From Syngnathus acus (Eukaryota > Chordata > Actinopteri > Syngnathiformes > Syngnathidae), in NCBI RefSeq assembly GCF_901709675.1, contig NC_051097.1, positions 5,396,039 to 5,460,038 on the forward strand: a stretch of DNA of 64,000 nucleotides. The letters are read 5' to 3'. The notes beneath the pieces were generated by a model that saw nothing but the letters and a program-made list of their open reading frames with translations, did not search any database and was not told where the DNA came from. Below, piece after piece: positions 1 through 11,432 of the stretch (its first letter is position 1; each line of letters starts with the position of its first letter). Both the position numbers and the translations under genes were made by a program.

Positions 1-1734
1 GGAAATTCATCTACAGTCTATGGCCACGTGAGATTGGTCACTTGTTTATCTGGAATCTCTAAGAATTTCCTGAAATAGACATTGGCCGCTATCCCGAGAC
101 AGTTGTATTATTTGGACGGCAGCGTTGCTCCTGCTTTGCACACACGATGCGCAACAGGCCGAGGTGTCTTGGGACCACTTTGCTTGGGAGTAACCAAGCC
201 TGGCTAATGAGGCGTGTGATTGGTCCCCTCCCTCACGAACAAGGCCCGTCTTTTTTTTTATTTGGGTGGGGGACATGATGGATCATGACAGCAGCACAAT
301 GGTGGCCGGGTGTCAGGAGGGTGGCATGGGTGCGCTCGGCACCCCCGCGGCAATGCTCGCCCCCCCACACCCTTTTTGCTCGCCTCTACTCAGCGGCTTA
401 TGTTTTTTTGTACACACGTTCTTGAGGTACTTGTAGATGCATAGCACGCGGAAGATTCTGCATTTTACCAATTATACATAATATTCACACGCCAGTATTT
501 ATATTTTATATGTGCGTTGTACTCTTGATGTAATCTTTTCTCTTATTCACATAGTGACTCATACATAAATGACTTTAATGTAATCATTTATGTACAGTAT
601 ATTTGATTAGTTTTCTGTCGTAATTTTTTTATACATTTAACCTTCGTGAAGTTTTTATTTTTTCATTTGTAATTTCATACATTTTCAAATATCTTCAAAT
701 GATTTTCCTTTGCATTCGGGCTGAATTAATCTTACTTATCAGTTTTAAGTCAGGTTTAATTTTCATTTGAATATCGCTAGGATATCTTTCTTAAACTATG
801 TATAATTTTGGTGTTTTAAAATTTAAAGGATTAAATTTAAAGTAAATTTAAAGTAGTAATTGAATTCATTGTAATGCATTGCGACACCCGGTCAAAATAT
901 TAGAAACACCTCCCATGATGACTGCACAGAAAATTGACAAACACCACAAGGAATGCCTGCTTCCAGCTCGCAACTTGTCATTTTGAGATATTTTTCCCCC
1001 TCAAACATGAACACATTTTACCGTTTGCCTTTTTCTGTGCGGTTCACTGCAAACAACAAGCCTGACCTTTGTGACATTGTCATTTTCAAGACAGCATGTT
1101 TCCAGGAGAAACAACATCAAGGAATCGTGTTGCGCCTATCAGGGGCTCCAATTGTGCCGTATTTGTTAGTTCTTTTGAAGCGGCCCTTGAGGAAAGAGGC
1201 TCGACGGTGAAAAATCATGCAGCGAGAAGGGTGCGAGAGGACGAGAGCCTCGCTGAAGGACAGCCAGGGGCGGCTTGCACCTGCTTTCTCGAGTGGGGCC
1301 TCAGCTGTGTGGGCATCTTTAGCAATTAGGTGCGATGATGCTTCAGATTTGGGCAGAGGATGGGAAAAAAAATATTCATGAAAAGGCTTGTTTATGAACG
1401 AGAAGGCAGCTGCAGTGATTGCATGATATCACAGCATGCCATAAGTCAAGAAAAATATAGAAAATAAAGCTGTTGGTGCACCTTTAGCCACCTTTTCCCT
1501 ACATAATCTGTTTTTGCTGCTATCAGGATTAAATATTTGTATGGGCAAGACTTTAAAGGTGACATGCATTTTTTTCAGAATTGAAAACAATTCCCAGGTG
1601 TCATACTAACATGTCTCTAAAAATACCTAAACACGAAAGAAATTGACGGAGCAAGGATTTTTTTTCCCTCTTGGTATTCGTCAATATTTATTTATATATA
1701 TTTCATTTGGTATTTCCCATCACAACACATTGTA

Positions 1735-1801
<67 letters not shown>

Positions 1802-2725
1802 CCATTTATCTTAATTACACTTTATGAATGCAGATTTCTTTACATTTTCCTGATGTTTTATTATAATAGATTTTACATTTATATTTTACAAGAGAGTGCA
1901 AATTCAATTATTGTAAGTTACTGAACAAATTAAATTCAGACGTAAAGTCACCTTTTGATGGCAGTATCCTGGAGGGAAGTGGCAGATGAGGTGTAATCCG
2001 TCCTAAAAGGGTAAAAAGAAATTATTACAGGATAAATGATGTTGTGTGCCTGCGTGGCAAGTTTCTTCTCATTCAACACACCTGACTTTGCGATTTATTG
2101 TAGATTTAGTACCTGCTTGACATTCTGAGCCATGTTGTACTGACCTTTTACCATTCACACTTAACTATGTCAAATTAAGCTTCATTTTTGGTTCTATGGT
2201 TAAATCAGATATGTTTTTTCTGATTTCCTGACATTATAGGTTCACACAAAAAAAAAAAAGTTGCCTACAACTTCAAAAATTAATTTACCTCCAGTACTGA
2301 CGAAAAGATGAACTCTGGCAAAATGTTTGTTACGTTTCAAAGGTTGTGGTGAAAAAGGAATAAACTGTAAAATATTAAAGTAAATCAGGAAAGCTTGTTG
2401 AAAAATTCTAATATTTCATCCCTGATCTTTTTCAACATGTGCTAGATATTTTTTGACCTGCATGGTAGTGCAGGCTTAGAAGATGCTGCCACCCCCCCCT
2501 CGTCGCCGTCCTCGCTGTTGTTGTGCTTCGCTGTGTTGCGCCTTCTAAGCTCCTTTGACACGGCGGTAGGCTTTACTGTATGTGCGCCTCCTTGCAGATT
2601 TACAAACCTTAATCTGCGGAGAGATGCACACTGACTTGTTGACTGGAGATTAGCGCCAATGCAGCAAAAAAAAAAAAAAAAACACTATTTTTAAACAAAT
2701 AGAAAAATAAACCGCCACTAATTCA
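1..2725. other. Upstream intergenic DNA, no gene seen
   Basis: No exon of a recognised protein is visible on either strand. Short frames here lack homology-like features, and one crosses the GT repeat at 1737-1799. The block at about 280-370 is GC-rich but has no conserved reading frame. Confidence 0.5.
1737..1799. repeat. (GT)n microsatellite
   Basis: About 31 GT units with one GC interruption. Produces a spurious Cys/Val-repeat reading frame. Confidence 0.98.
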
Positions 2726-2729
2726 AATC

Positions 2730-2960
2730 ACAGGCGTTTTGATGGTAGGAACCAGATGATTTCTTTTAATGATGGAGGCTAATTGGCCTTGAAGGTGAAA
2801 GGTCTAATTGGAGTCAAATAGAATCAAAGCTGTATAGAGCAGTGAGGCTGATAATTGGCACATGGTCAATGAGGATGGCGACATGGCACTTGGCCAAAAA
2901 GGAGGCATCCCAGTCACGCATGTGCATGACTCAAGTAGCTTTGTTCAGCCAAAGAACTAC
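2730..2960. promoter_or_regulatory. Candidate conserved non-coding element upstream of lhx3
   Basis: Compositionally distinct from the AT-rich flanks, with repeated TAATTG-type homeodomain cores (GCTAATTGG, TCTAATTGG, GATAATTGGC) and AATCAAAG, about 1.3 kb before the lhx3 start. Whether it is conserved needs alignment to other fish. Confidence 0.35.
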
Positions 2961-3086
2961 AAATGAATGATGTAATTGCTCGTAAAAAATATATACAATA
3001 CTATTTTTTGACACTTGAATGTAATTTGGAATGCAGTTCAAAACACTGAACGTAAAGCCAACCTTTAATCCCTAAACGCCACATAA

Positions 3087-3155
3087 GATCCCAGCCAGGA
3101 TTCAAATCCAGAACTTTAAAACTGTGAAGCAGATTTGCTCATCACTGCTGCTCAA
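3087..3155 (-). repeat. SINE head fragment, minus strand
   Basis: The reverse complement contains GGATTTGAATCCTGGCTGGG and CAAATCTGCTTCACAG, the B-box region of the SINE family seen at 47880. A separate minus-strand tail-like fragment (CATCCATATAGAGC...CCCAGCTGACC) lies at about 3296-3342. Their order shows they are not parts of one insertion. Confidence 0.5.
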
Positions 3156-3935
3156 CTGTTACAAAACGTAATGGGAATAAAATAAAAAAATACTCACTTT
3201 TTGACAACAGATAGACTTACTGAAGGCAGCTGACCTCACCACGCTTGCTGATGTCATTAAAGTGAAAAAATAAGTTAACTGCGCTCTAGTGCAACCGTCC
3301 ATCCATATAGAGCTGAAATCTGTCCCAGCTGACCTTGAAGAAGAGAGACAAATATGTTGAAAAATGTTTAAGTTTCTAAAAACGAATCAATGAATAGATC
3401 CAAACATAAGCATAATAAAACTGAACAGGTTTATGTCAAATGATGAAAATTCTACTTTAATTTCCGCAAAAATAGTCTGTGCTAAACCGTTTATTTAAAA
3501 TGAGTCGAAAATAACAATTAAACAGTAACACAGTATTTCATGTGTTATATTTAAAAAAAAATTAAAACATGTCACACATTTAAGTATTTAATTTGAGGAT
3601 GTAGAAGAAAAAAAACGTGTCAGAGTCTGTACAAAACTAAACTGATGATTTTAAAGCATATTTTGAGTATCATCATGGATGCTGCATGGTGCACATTTAA
3701 AGCAAACAAAAGCACAATCAACAATGTCCAATTGGCCTATTGTGTGGCCTGAAAAGACAGACACGTGCATCACAGCATCTAGAAAAGAAGAGGAAGGAGG
3801 GGAGGGCATAAATCTGTTGATACAATGCAATGTCCTCTAAATATGTGTGCGGGTAGCGTTCAGGACCATGGACAGTTACCTCCTACTCTGGTGTAGGTTA
3901 GTCGGGATCAGCTGACCGCGTACGAGTAACGCCCC

Positions 3936-3960
3936 CCTCCTCCTCCTCCTCCTCCTCCTC
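3936..3960. repeat. (CTC)n trinucleotide repeat
   Basis: Run of TCC/CTC units about 240 bases before the lhx3 start codon, probably in the promoter or 5' UTR. Such polypyrimidine tracts are common near vertebrate promoters. Confidence 0.9.
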
Positions 3961-4201
3961 TTGCACTCCACCCTCCTCCTTCCTCCTGAGCATCATCTAC
4001 GGCCACACGGAAGCAACACATGCACATTTGCTGACTTCTCCCTCTTCTGGGTGACAACACTCGGGAGAGACTACCACTTTTTTGTTTTGTTTTCTTTTGT
4101 TTTTTGCTCTTTTTTTGTTGTTGTTAAACAAGCCAAGTGCATCCATTTTTTTTTTTTTTTTGGAGTGGAGTGGGAGGAGGATACAGCAACAGAAGTACAA
4201 A

Positions 4202-4271
4202 ATGTTGCTCGAACACCCGGGCTCAAGTTGTCAGAATAACGCCAATTTCTCCCGCTACAGCGCAGGCCAAG
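4202..4271 (+). CDS. lhx3: lhx3 coding exon 1
   Basis: Encodes residues 1-23 ([11 protein letters not shown]...) plus one base of codon 24. The donor is CAAG|GTAGGA at 4272. This N-terminus precedes the first LIM domain and corresponds to the isoform-a type start. The 5' UTR lies directly upstream and is not delimited; a (CTC)n tract at 3936-3960 and T-rich DNA precede it, and I see no clear TATA box. Confidence 0.92.
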
Positions 4272-7200
4272 GTAGGACTTTGATAACGAACTATTAATAT
4301 TTGGTGACTTTTCAACTTTGATAAAATATTTTATTTTGATTTCATGTTGTTAGAAACCTGATGGAAGCTGCTTCTTAAAAACATATGAGAGTACAATTTA
4401 AAATCGAGGAATATTTCACCAAATATAACTCGACTTTTTAAAAGTGTGTGAGCAGAGCCAAAGCATTAAAGTGTCGAATGACGGATTTGTTCGTTTAATT
4501 GTGAATATTATGTTATTTCTGGGATAAATATTGTTGAATATTAATAAGTTATACACAGGTGGTAGACAAGTACGAGGCTGTTCGATCAGACCGCATGCAG
4601 GCTTTTTTTTTGGGTGTGTAAGGTTCCATAATAACTTTTCTTTAAAACAAAAATTGCCTTCAGATGTGTTTTTGGTATTCTAGGCTACACATGCGCACTT
4701 TTGTCACGTTTGAGTGCGCAGCATGCGTGCGGGAGACGTTATGAATGCGTAATGAGCTGCCATTGTTGCACAAATGGCCGGAACAGATGTTGTGCGCGTT
4801 CTGTCATTCCACACCGCCGCTGCCGCCATGTTGTCGTCACGATAACGGATATGGTGCGTGGACCCCTGCCACACTCCCACCCCTGCCACACACACAAACA
4901 CACACACGCACACACACACCGCTTGAACCGGAACGACCCAAAAAAGGTGCTATAGGCAAGGTACTGCAACAGGTGTCACGTTCCCACTGCCGTGACCGAC
5001 AGGTGGGACACCTGAAGGGGTCAAAAGAGAAATGAATCGGGGAAAATGCACATGCATTCCCAAATAAAAATAAGAAGTAAAGGGGCAAAACACACAAAAT
5101 TTTAATATTTCATTATTGCATAAAATGCCACCTTGAACTCATCATGCATATATAATCCAACTAAAAATGATTCAATACAATACCAGACAAAATGTATGAA
5201 AGAAAAACGTATTAAGGCCTAAATGATCTGAACAAACATTTAAGCACAAATATGACCGTGATATGTGAGAAAATAATCTAAAAAAAAAAAAAAAAAAAAT
5301 AGAGATATTAAAATAATGTTTAAGCATGTTCGCACGTTTCCTGGTCAGGTGGATTGAATTGAAAATATTTGCATTAATTTAGAGTAAATCTTAACACGCT
5401 ACTCCCAAATAGCTCATTGAAGACTTTTACGAGTTGTTTGAAGGTCAAAATTAGTAACAGACGCGCGCACACGCGCAAGCTAACGCACACGCAGAATATA
5501 AACAAATGTTAATTTAAAAAAAAAAAAATGAAATTCGTCGAAAATGGAAACGATTCATTGAAACGTTTTTGATGGTATTTTGGTTACACTTAAGTCACAC
5601 AACTAACCACCGGTATTAGTCACGTATAAAATCTGATAATGTAATAAAGCTCAACTTTATTCACCCGTTTTTAAGTATCCCATTAATTAATTCATTCATT
5701 TTCATGTTTCTTTTAACGGTATTTTTCTTTTGAAACAGATGTGAAAACATTTTTAAACATTTTGAGTATATTTAAAATGAGATAAATTATTTTCTAATTA
5801 CCAGTAGCCTTACATTTTTATAAAGGGTCCATACAAAATTAACGAAAACGATATATTGCAAAAAAAAAAAAGTCCTTTATTTATTAGCATTTATAGTTTA
5901 TATTTGCGATGGTTTTCATAACAGTTCCTCCGTGGCTTTATTTGATCTTAGACAGATCCTAAATTGCATAAAAATAAAGTGAACAATCTACAAGCGATTA
6001 AAGAAGTTGCAAAATAAGAAAAGAGACATGTTTACCCTCCTTCACATATACACTTGCTCAAATGTGGACAAATGGCGCAATTGATTTTCGATTCCTCAGC
6101 ATGCTTGCACTCCGCATGATTTCCCCAGGCGCCATTTTGTGCCAAAGATCAGCGTCAATAAAATTCATTGGGGTGCTGGCCCGATCAACATTGCTATTGA
6201 ACAGCACGCATCGGCCCTAAATAAACACGAGTCTCGCAGGACTCCAAAGCAACCAATGGGAAATCCGATGATTCGAGTGTGTCAAAACGTAGTCAGACTC
6301 GTATTTAAAAATACTGTTTAGTGAAAAAGATTTTTTACAATTTGTGAAAGATACTTGTGCATAATAATTGCCGATAGAATAAAGCTTGTTGCCTGCGGTT
6401 TTAGCAATGGAATATTGCCTGCTAATGATTAAATATAGTTAATATAAATTACTTTAGTACTTATTCTCACGGGTTGACTTATTCTAGGGCTATTCTTAGA
6501 ATGAGTACCCCTGTAACTTTGTTTGTGGAGGGGGACATCTATTCAAATTTGCTACACTTAGAAAAAATACCCCCAAGATGACACAGAAAAGGTAAAGTGA
6601 TGCTGCCATGAACGGTTCTTCCAAGCCCAACAGGGAGCAAAATAAAGTCCAATGTCTTGCTTAAAGACAATATGATACAATAACCGGAGACTGAGTTTTC
6701 CGAGTCGTTGAAAGCACCTCGGGAAGAAAGCGAGTGAGAATTTAAAAAAAAGAAAAGAACCTAGCTTCTAATGATGAAAATTGACAAACACAAAAGTGTG
6801 TTCTTCATGTTTTTATTGAAAACAAGCTGGTCCTGTCTGCTGCACGACAACGGCTTTGGTTTTTCACTCAATGCGTGCGCGCTCCTGCAGCAGCGGATAC
6901 TTTGGCACAACCTCGGACAAAATCCGTGGCGAGCTCGATGATCCATGCTCCTTTATGATTTCGTGTTTCATATCGTAGTAGATAAGTAGATGCAAAAACA
7001 ATTGCGAGGCTCCGGTTCGGTACCTCTGTACTTTAAATATATTTAAAAGTGGCCTATATATTCTGCATTCGTTTCTTTACCACTTTTGTTTCTGCGCTTT
7101 TAGATGTAAATATTTTATTTTGTTTTCATTTGAAAATAATATTTTTAAGATGACATGCTTACGAAAACCACAAAACACATTTGACATTTTGATTTTGATT

Positions 7201-10200
7201 CTTATTTTACTTTACATTTAATAAACTTTGCCCAACCTTTTCCACACTGAATTATTTCTACTAAAAGGGGGTTCGGGTAAAGTGCCTCTTTTGTTGTTTT
7301 AATATTCAAAATGGAGCTCCAAAGGCGAGCAAATGACTTGTTGGACGGTCTTACTGCATGCTTGAGTAGCTGATCGAGCACCTGTCAGATGACGTCACCC
7401 CGTATGCACTCCCAAACTACAGAAAGGGCTTCATGCATGTTGCATGGCCTCGGTCACCATCCACAATGGCCATGATAAGATTCATTGCAGCATTTGTTTC
7501 AATAAATAATAAGCCGATTGTGTGACGCCTCCATGACCTGTCTGCTATTCTCTCTTGATTATCTAGAAAATATCGGACATTATTACATTACCTTCAAGCA
7601 CATTTGATGGCAACATACCGGATTATAGAATTTATCACTATTTTATTTATTTATTATGTTTATAAGAGTTCAAAAACATCTTGCACTGTAATATGTCGTA
7701 TCGCTTATATGGCAAATAACTTTTGTATAAAAAAATGACATGCATTTTTTTAATGTAATGCCAGGTTGCAATTTACCAAGTACATTTAACATTTTGTATT
7801 CTTATATTTTTATAATTTGAATTTGCCCCATAAAATAATTCTTGCATATTGGCTTTATTCAGTGTGCAACTAATTTTTGCATCCTTTTTTTACATGCTCA
7901 GACATCCCAGTGTGTGCAGGCTGCAACCAATACATCGTGGACCGCTTCATCCTTAAAGTGTTGGAGCGCCACTGGCACAGCAAGTGTCTCAAATGCGCCG
8001 ACTGCCACACTCCCCTGGCTGACAAGTGCTTCAGCCGGGGGGACAGTGTCTACTGCAAGGATGACTTCTTCAAGTGAGAGCACGCACACACACACAAGCA
8101 CACACACATAGTTAAAATGAAAGTCTCAGGAGCTCCATGAGATTTTAAAGGCAAAGTTTTTGGCATCAAAAATAGTTGGCTTTGTTATGAACAAATGCTG
8201 GAAAATGTGTGAAAATAAAGTTGGGGTTCAGTGAAGGACAACCTATCTCGTATTTTTTTGTTGTGAAATGCAGGAAAGTCTTGCCCAGTTCTGTGTGTTC
8301 AAATTTTGTGTTCATTCAATGGTTTTTTTTTTTGATGGTGTGATAGCAGATTTTCATCACCATGACTGTTTTATGACAATGACTTTGGATGCATCACACT
8401 GTTGCTGGAAGAAAGATGAGTTTCTTGTCAGGCTGGTTTTGGTCGAAAATAACCGCTGGAAAATAAATCATGTTCAAATGTTATGATCACGACCATCATG
8501 AGAATTTAATTGGCTTTAAAAAAAAAAGCATATTTTCTACAATTATAAATGTAGTTTTATCTGCTTTTAAATGCTAATTTTCAGGGGATTATGTTTATGA
8601 AAATTATTTTATTTATTCTAGTTTTACTCTTCACTTTTAACTATAATGACCTAAGACTGAATGTAGAAAATGTAAGAGTGCTCATTTCGTCAAATTTTCT
8701 ATCAAGAGTAATAAGGATTATTTTGCTGTAGATTGTTAATTTTCTCAGTTTGACCTTGGATGTTTGTTTTTGTGTTTACAACGTGAAAGTAGAGTGTAGA
8801 AAGAAAACTTGATGACTATTGACCTATCTGATTGTGCAGTATATATTTCTGGTGCAGTTTTCCCTCATTATAACATAATTTTACAAAAGGTAGTGCATGC
8901 AAGGCAGACTTGTTCTTGTTCTTGCTATTAAATCGTTTGGTGAAGTGAATATGGCACAACATGATTTTGTGGGTGAGCAACCTTCAGCTCACGGGCTAAA
9001 TAGTGGCCGTTTCTAAAAACAAATAAGACTCAATTTAGCTAAAAACCATCCATAAAATATCATTTTTGGTACAGCTGCCATGCTGGCTCTGATTCCTTTA
9101 CAACTATAGTTTAGCATTTTGTCTACAAGACGTGAAGTGACGATCCGCCTTGTCCACACTCGTATCCCAACAGGAGATTTGGCACCAAATGCGCGGCGTG
9201 TCAGCAGGGCATCCCGCCCACGCAGGTGGTGAGGCGGGCCCAAGACTTTGTGTACCACTTGCACTGCTTCGCCTGCATCGTGTGTAAGCGGCAGCTGGCC
9301 ACGGGCGACGAGTATTACCTGATGGAGGACAGTCGGTTGGTGTGCAAGGCCGACTATGAGACCGCCAAACAGAGAGGTGTGTGTGTGTGTGTCATATTGT
9401 TCAGTACTCCTTTTAATACAATTAAGCTACACGATGCACTTAGCTATAAGAGGCCCAAAAGACCCGCATTAATTCGTGGTGCACTATATTTCAAATCCCT
9501 TTTTATATTTCCCCATCTGTTTGGGTTAATTTTCGCCCCCCAAAAACACACACGTTTATTTTACTGATGAAAGGGTGCCATTACTTAGGGGAAGGGAGGG
9601 CATCCATTTGGAGGATGTTTTGCCAACAGATGTGATGTAATTAGTAAGATGCCAGGTTTTACTTAATGGGTCATTTTAGCTGTTAAACTTGTTTTAGCCT
9701 CGTAGTTTTAGTCCAACTTGTTTTTGGATCACTTATAGGTAATTGGTGGCATTTGGGAAAATCTTTAGGGACAGGAATGCTCTTTACTTCATTATAATTA
9801 AAGCTGGTACAAAAAAAAGGCACCAGGCTACTACAAATGGTGCCAAATATGGACACTCTTGCTGAGTTTTGCGTTCTACCACGCTACAAAAACTGTCCAG
9901 TGTAAAAAAAAAAAAAAAAAATCTTAAGGCAACAGTTAAAGATGCTCTTTACGACATTGTGCCTTTCGTGCTACTCTGCCCTTCAGAAGCTGACTCGACC
10001 GCAAAAAGGCCCCGAACGACCATCACGGCCAAACAACTGGAGACCCTGAAGAACGCCTACAATAATTCTCCAAAGCCGGCCCGCCACGTCCGCGAGCAGC
10101 TCTCCTCTGAGACAGGCCTGGACATGCGGGTCGTGCAGGTAAGGTTTATTATGATCCATTAGGAAGCTGATCCATTAGTGTCCTGAGTTCATTACGGCGG

Positions 10201-11432
10201 GACAATGGGCGGCCGAGCTGGCACCGTAGCACTCCGTACACCCGAACGCTGGAGTGAATTTACGGCGAGATGGAGCAAAATGAAGTCCACATCAAAGTCA
10301 GCGTGGTTTAAGTGCGAGCTCGTTAACAACGGCGAGAGCCGGCCCCATTCTCGTACCGTCGCCCGGGCCGGGGAGCCCCCCACGCCGGCGGCCGTATATA
10401 TTGTTTTATTTGCAAGGACAAAAGTGGGGGACGGAAACCACTAAAATGCTCCTCATTATTCCGTGAAAGGAAAGGAAGAGAGGAAGGTTCACCCAGGGCG
10501 GAATCTCATTAAGGCGGATGTAAAAGGCCTTTTTGAGTTTTACGTTTGTGTGTGGGATTAAATGGTGCCGATTTTTTTTTTTCCACACTCTTGTGTTTTC
10601 TCGCCATGACATGAATAGAGTCGAGGCCAACAACAAGGCACTCTAAAATGGCCACCCGAGCAGACTATCCAAAGGGAAGAAGCATTTTCAGGGTGCAGGC
10701 ATTAGAAGCTGTCAAATAATCCAGCAAGGACGCTAATCCCATGAAATGAAATATTTTTTCCGTCACAGGTTTGGTTTCAAAACCGGCGAGCCAAGGAAAA
10801 GAGGCTAAAAAAGGACGCTGGGCGCCAGAGGTGGGGTCAGTACTTCCGTAACATGAAGAGGTCACGTGGAAGCTCCAAGTCAGACAAAGACAGCATCCAG
10901 GAGGAGGGCATGGACAGCGATGCCGAGGTGTCCTTTACAGGTACGATACATTTGCACGCTCCAGAAAAGACGACGATGCAAAAACCAAACTTGATCTGTC
11001 TTTTCTGAAACAGATGAACCCCCCATGTCTGAGCTGGGCCACAGCAACGGCATCTACAGCAGCAACTCCCCAGCCATGGGGGCCCGCCAAGGGGGCAACA
11101 ACCACGCCTCCTTCCCTTTGGAGCACGCCGCCTTGCCTTCGCAAGAGCAATTCCACGATATGCGCTCCAACAGTCCCTACGGCCTAGCCCAATCGCCGGG
11201 CTCTCACCCGACGCTACCTCGGCATCAGCCGCTCATCACCGGGCTTGTCTACCCCGAGTCGGGCCTTTCTATCATGACCCAAGGAGGGGGGATGAACCCC
11301 GCTGTGAGGGTCTCCATCAGCGCCGCCAACGGCCCGAGCTCGGACCTCTCCACCGGAAGCAGCGGCGGATACCCGGACTTCCCGGCGAGTCCCGCCTCCT
11401 GGTTGGACGAAGTGGACCACGGACAGTTCTGA
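4202..11432 (+). CDS. lhx3: LIM/homeobox protein Lhx3 (six coding exons)
   Basis: LIM-homeodomain transcription factor that acts in the nucleus. In vertebrates LHX3 is needed for anterior pituitary development and motor-neuron/V2 interneuron fate, binding AT-rich DNA and partnering LDB1 and ISL1. The spliced CDS joins 4202-4271, 7902-8073, 9174-9376, 9987-10138, 10769-10940 and 11014-11432. All junctions are GT-AG and phases agree, giving 1188 nt and 395 aa. LIM1 spans about residues 28-78 (C28, C31, H49, C52, C55, C58, C75, D78). LIM2 spans 87-141 (C87, C90, H109, C112, C115, C118, C138, D141). The homeodomain is about 154-213, with helix 3 residues [10 protein letters not shown] split over exons 4 and 5. 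The C-terminus carries the LHX3-type tail [14 protein letters not shown]...[11 protein letters not shown], which separates it from LHX4. The start gives [12 protein letters not shown], the fish equivalent of the mammalian LHX3a N-terminus. No LHX3b-like first exon was recognised. Confidence 0.97.
4272..7901 (+). other. lhx3: lhx3 intron 1
   Basis: Intron of 3.6 kb between coding exons 1 and 2. It contains a CpG-richer part at about 4690-4860, a CA repeat at about 4888-4919, and two non-repetitive blocks at about 6060-6260 and 7320-7560 that look like candidate enhancers. I found no LHX3b-type alternative first exon in it. Confidence 0.7.
7320..7560. promoter_or_regulatory. Candidate intronic enhancer in lhx3 intron 1
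   Basis: Non-repetitive block with a full palindromic CRE, TGACGTCA, at 7390-7397. An E-box CACCTG lies at about 7380 and CTGTCAG (MEIS/TGIF-like) overlaps the 5' side of the CRE. A GATAAG motif follows near 7475. It lies about 350 bases before exon 2. Function is inferred from motif clustering only. Confidence 0.35.
7902..8073 (+). CDS. lhx3: lhx3 coding exon 2 (LIM1)
   Basis: Encodes residues 24-81, the whole first LIM zinc finger ([12 protein letters not shown]...CKDDFFK). The acceptor is ...TGCTCAG at 7900-7901. The donor is CAA|GTGAGA at 8074, and the last Lys codon is completed by G at the start of exon 3. The donor is followed closely by CA-repeat DNA. Confidence 0.96.
9174..9376 (+). 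CDS. lhx3: lhx3 coding exon 3 (LIM2)
   Basis: Encodes residues 81-149, the second LIM domain ([17 protein letters not shown] onward) and the linker ETAKQRE. The acceptor is CCCAACAG at 9166-9173. The donor GT at 9377 is the first unit of an uninterrupted (GT)8 run at 9377-9392, so it departs from the usual GTRAGT donor. Phase is fixed by exon 4, which begins AA-GCT-GAC and restores E-A-D. Confidence 0.95.
9987..10138 (+). CDS. lhx3: lhx3 coding exon 4 (homeodomain N-terminal part)
   Basis: Encodes residues 149-199: [20 protein letters not shown] onward through LDMRVVQ, covering the homeodomain arm, helix 1, helix 2 and the start of helix 3. The acceptor is CCCTTCAG and the donor is CAG|GTAAGG at 10139. 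The exon ends in phase 0 inside helix 3, directly before V-W-F-Q-N-R. Confidence 0.96.
10190..10405 (+). promoter_or_regulatory. GC/CpG-rich island with TATA-like motif in lhx3 intron 4
   Basis: Short CpG-dense block between the two homeodomain exons. It ends in a GC-rich stretch followed by GTATATATTG at about 10394-10403. This layout could be an internal promoter or regulatory element. A 79-codon open frame (10205-10444) crosses it but resembles no known protein. Confidence 0.3.
10769..10940 (+). CDS. lhx3: lhx3 coding exon 5 (homeodomain helix 3 and beyond)
   Basis: Encodes residues 200-257, beginning [18 protein letters not shown] and continuing through the LHX3/LHX4-conserved [14 protein letters not shown] and the acidic [10 protein letters not shown] stretch. 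The acceptor is CCGTCACAG and the donor is ACAG|GTACGA at 10941. Confidence 0.96.
11014..11432 (+). CDS. lhx3: lhx3 coding exon 6 (C-terminal activation region)
   Basis: Encodes residues 257-395 and the TGA stop at 11430-11432. It begins [17 protein letters not shown] and ends in the LHX3-specific tail [19 protein letters not shown] plus HGQF. The acceptor is CTGAAACAG at 11005-11013. The tail is nearly the same in fish and mammals and is the strongest evidence for LHX3 over LHX4. Confidence 0.96.

Noticed and set aside
1643-1924. 93-codon frame with a Cys/Val repeat, and similar frames at 12423-12735, 14593-14853, 31534-31728 and 38682-38982
   Set aside because: They are translations of GT/CA microsatellites with no protein-like sequence outside the repeat.
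9226-9567. 113-codon frame running past lhx3 exon 3
   Set aside because: It reads into intron 3. Exon 4 continues the family sequence in phase after splicing at 9376.
10205-10444. 79-codon frame in lhx3 intron 4
   Set aside because: No similarity to LHX or other proteins; reported only as a CpG-rich island.
4202-11432. Assignment to lhx4 instead of lhx3
   Set aside because: The C-terminal tail [14 protein letters not shown]...DEVDHGQF, the [10 protein letters not shown] start and the linkage to tmem250/nacc2 all point to lhx3.
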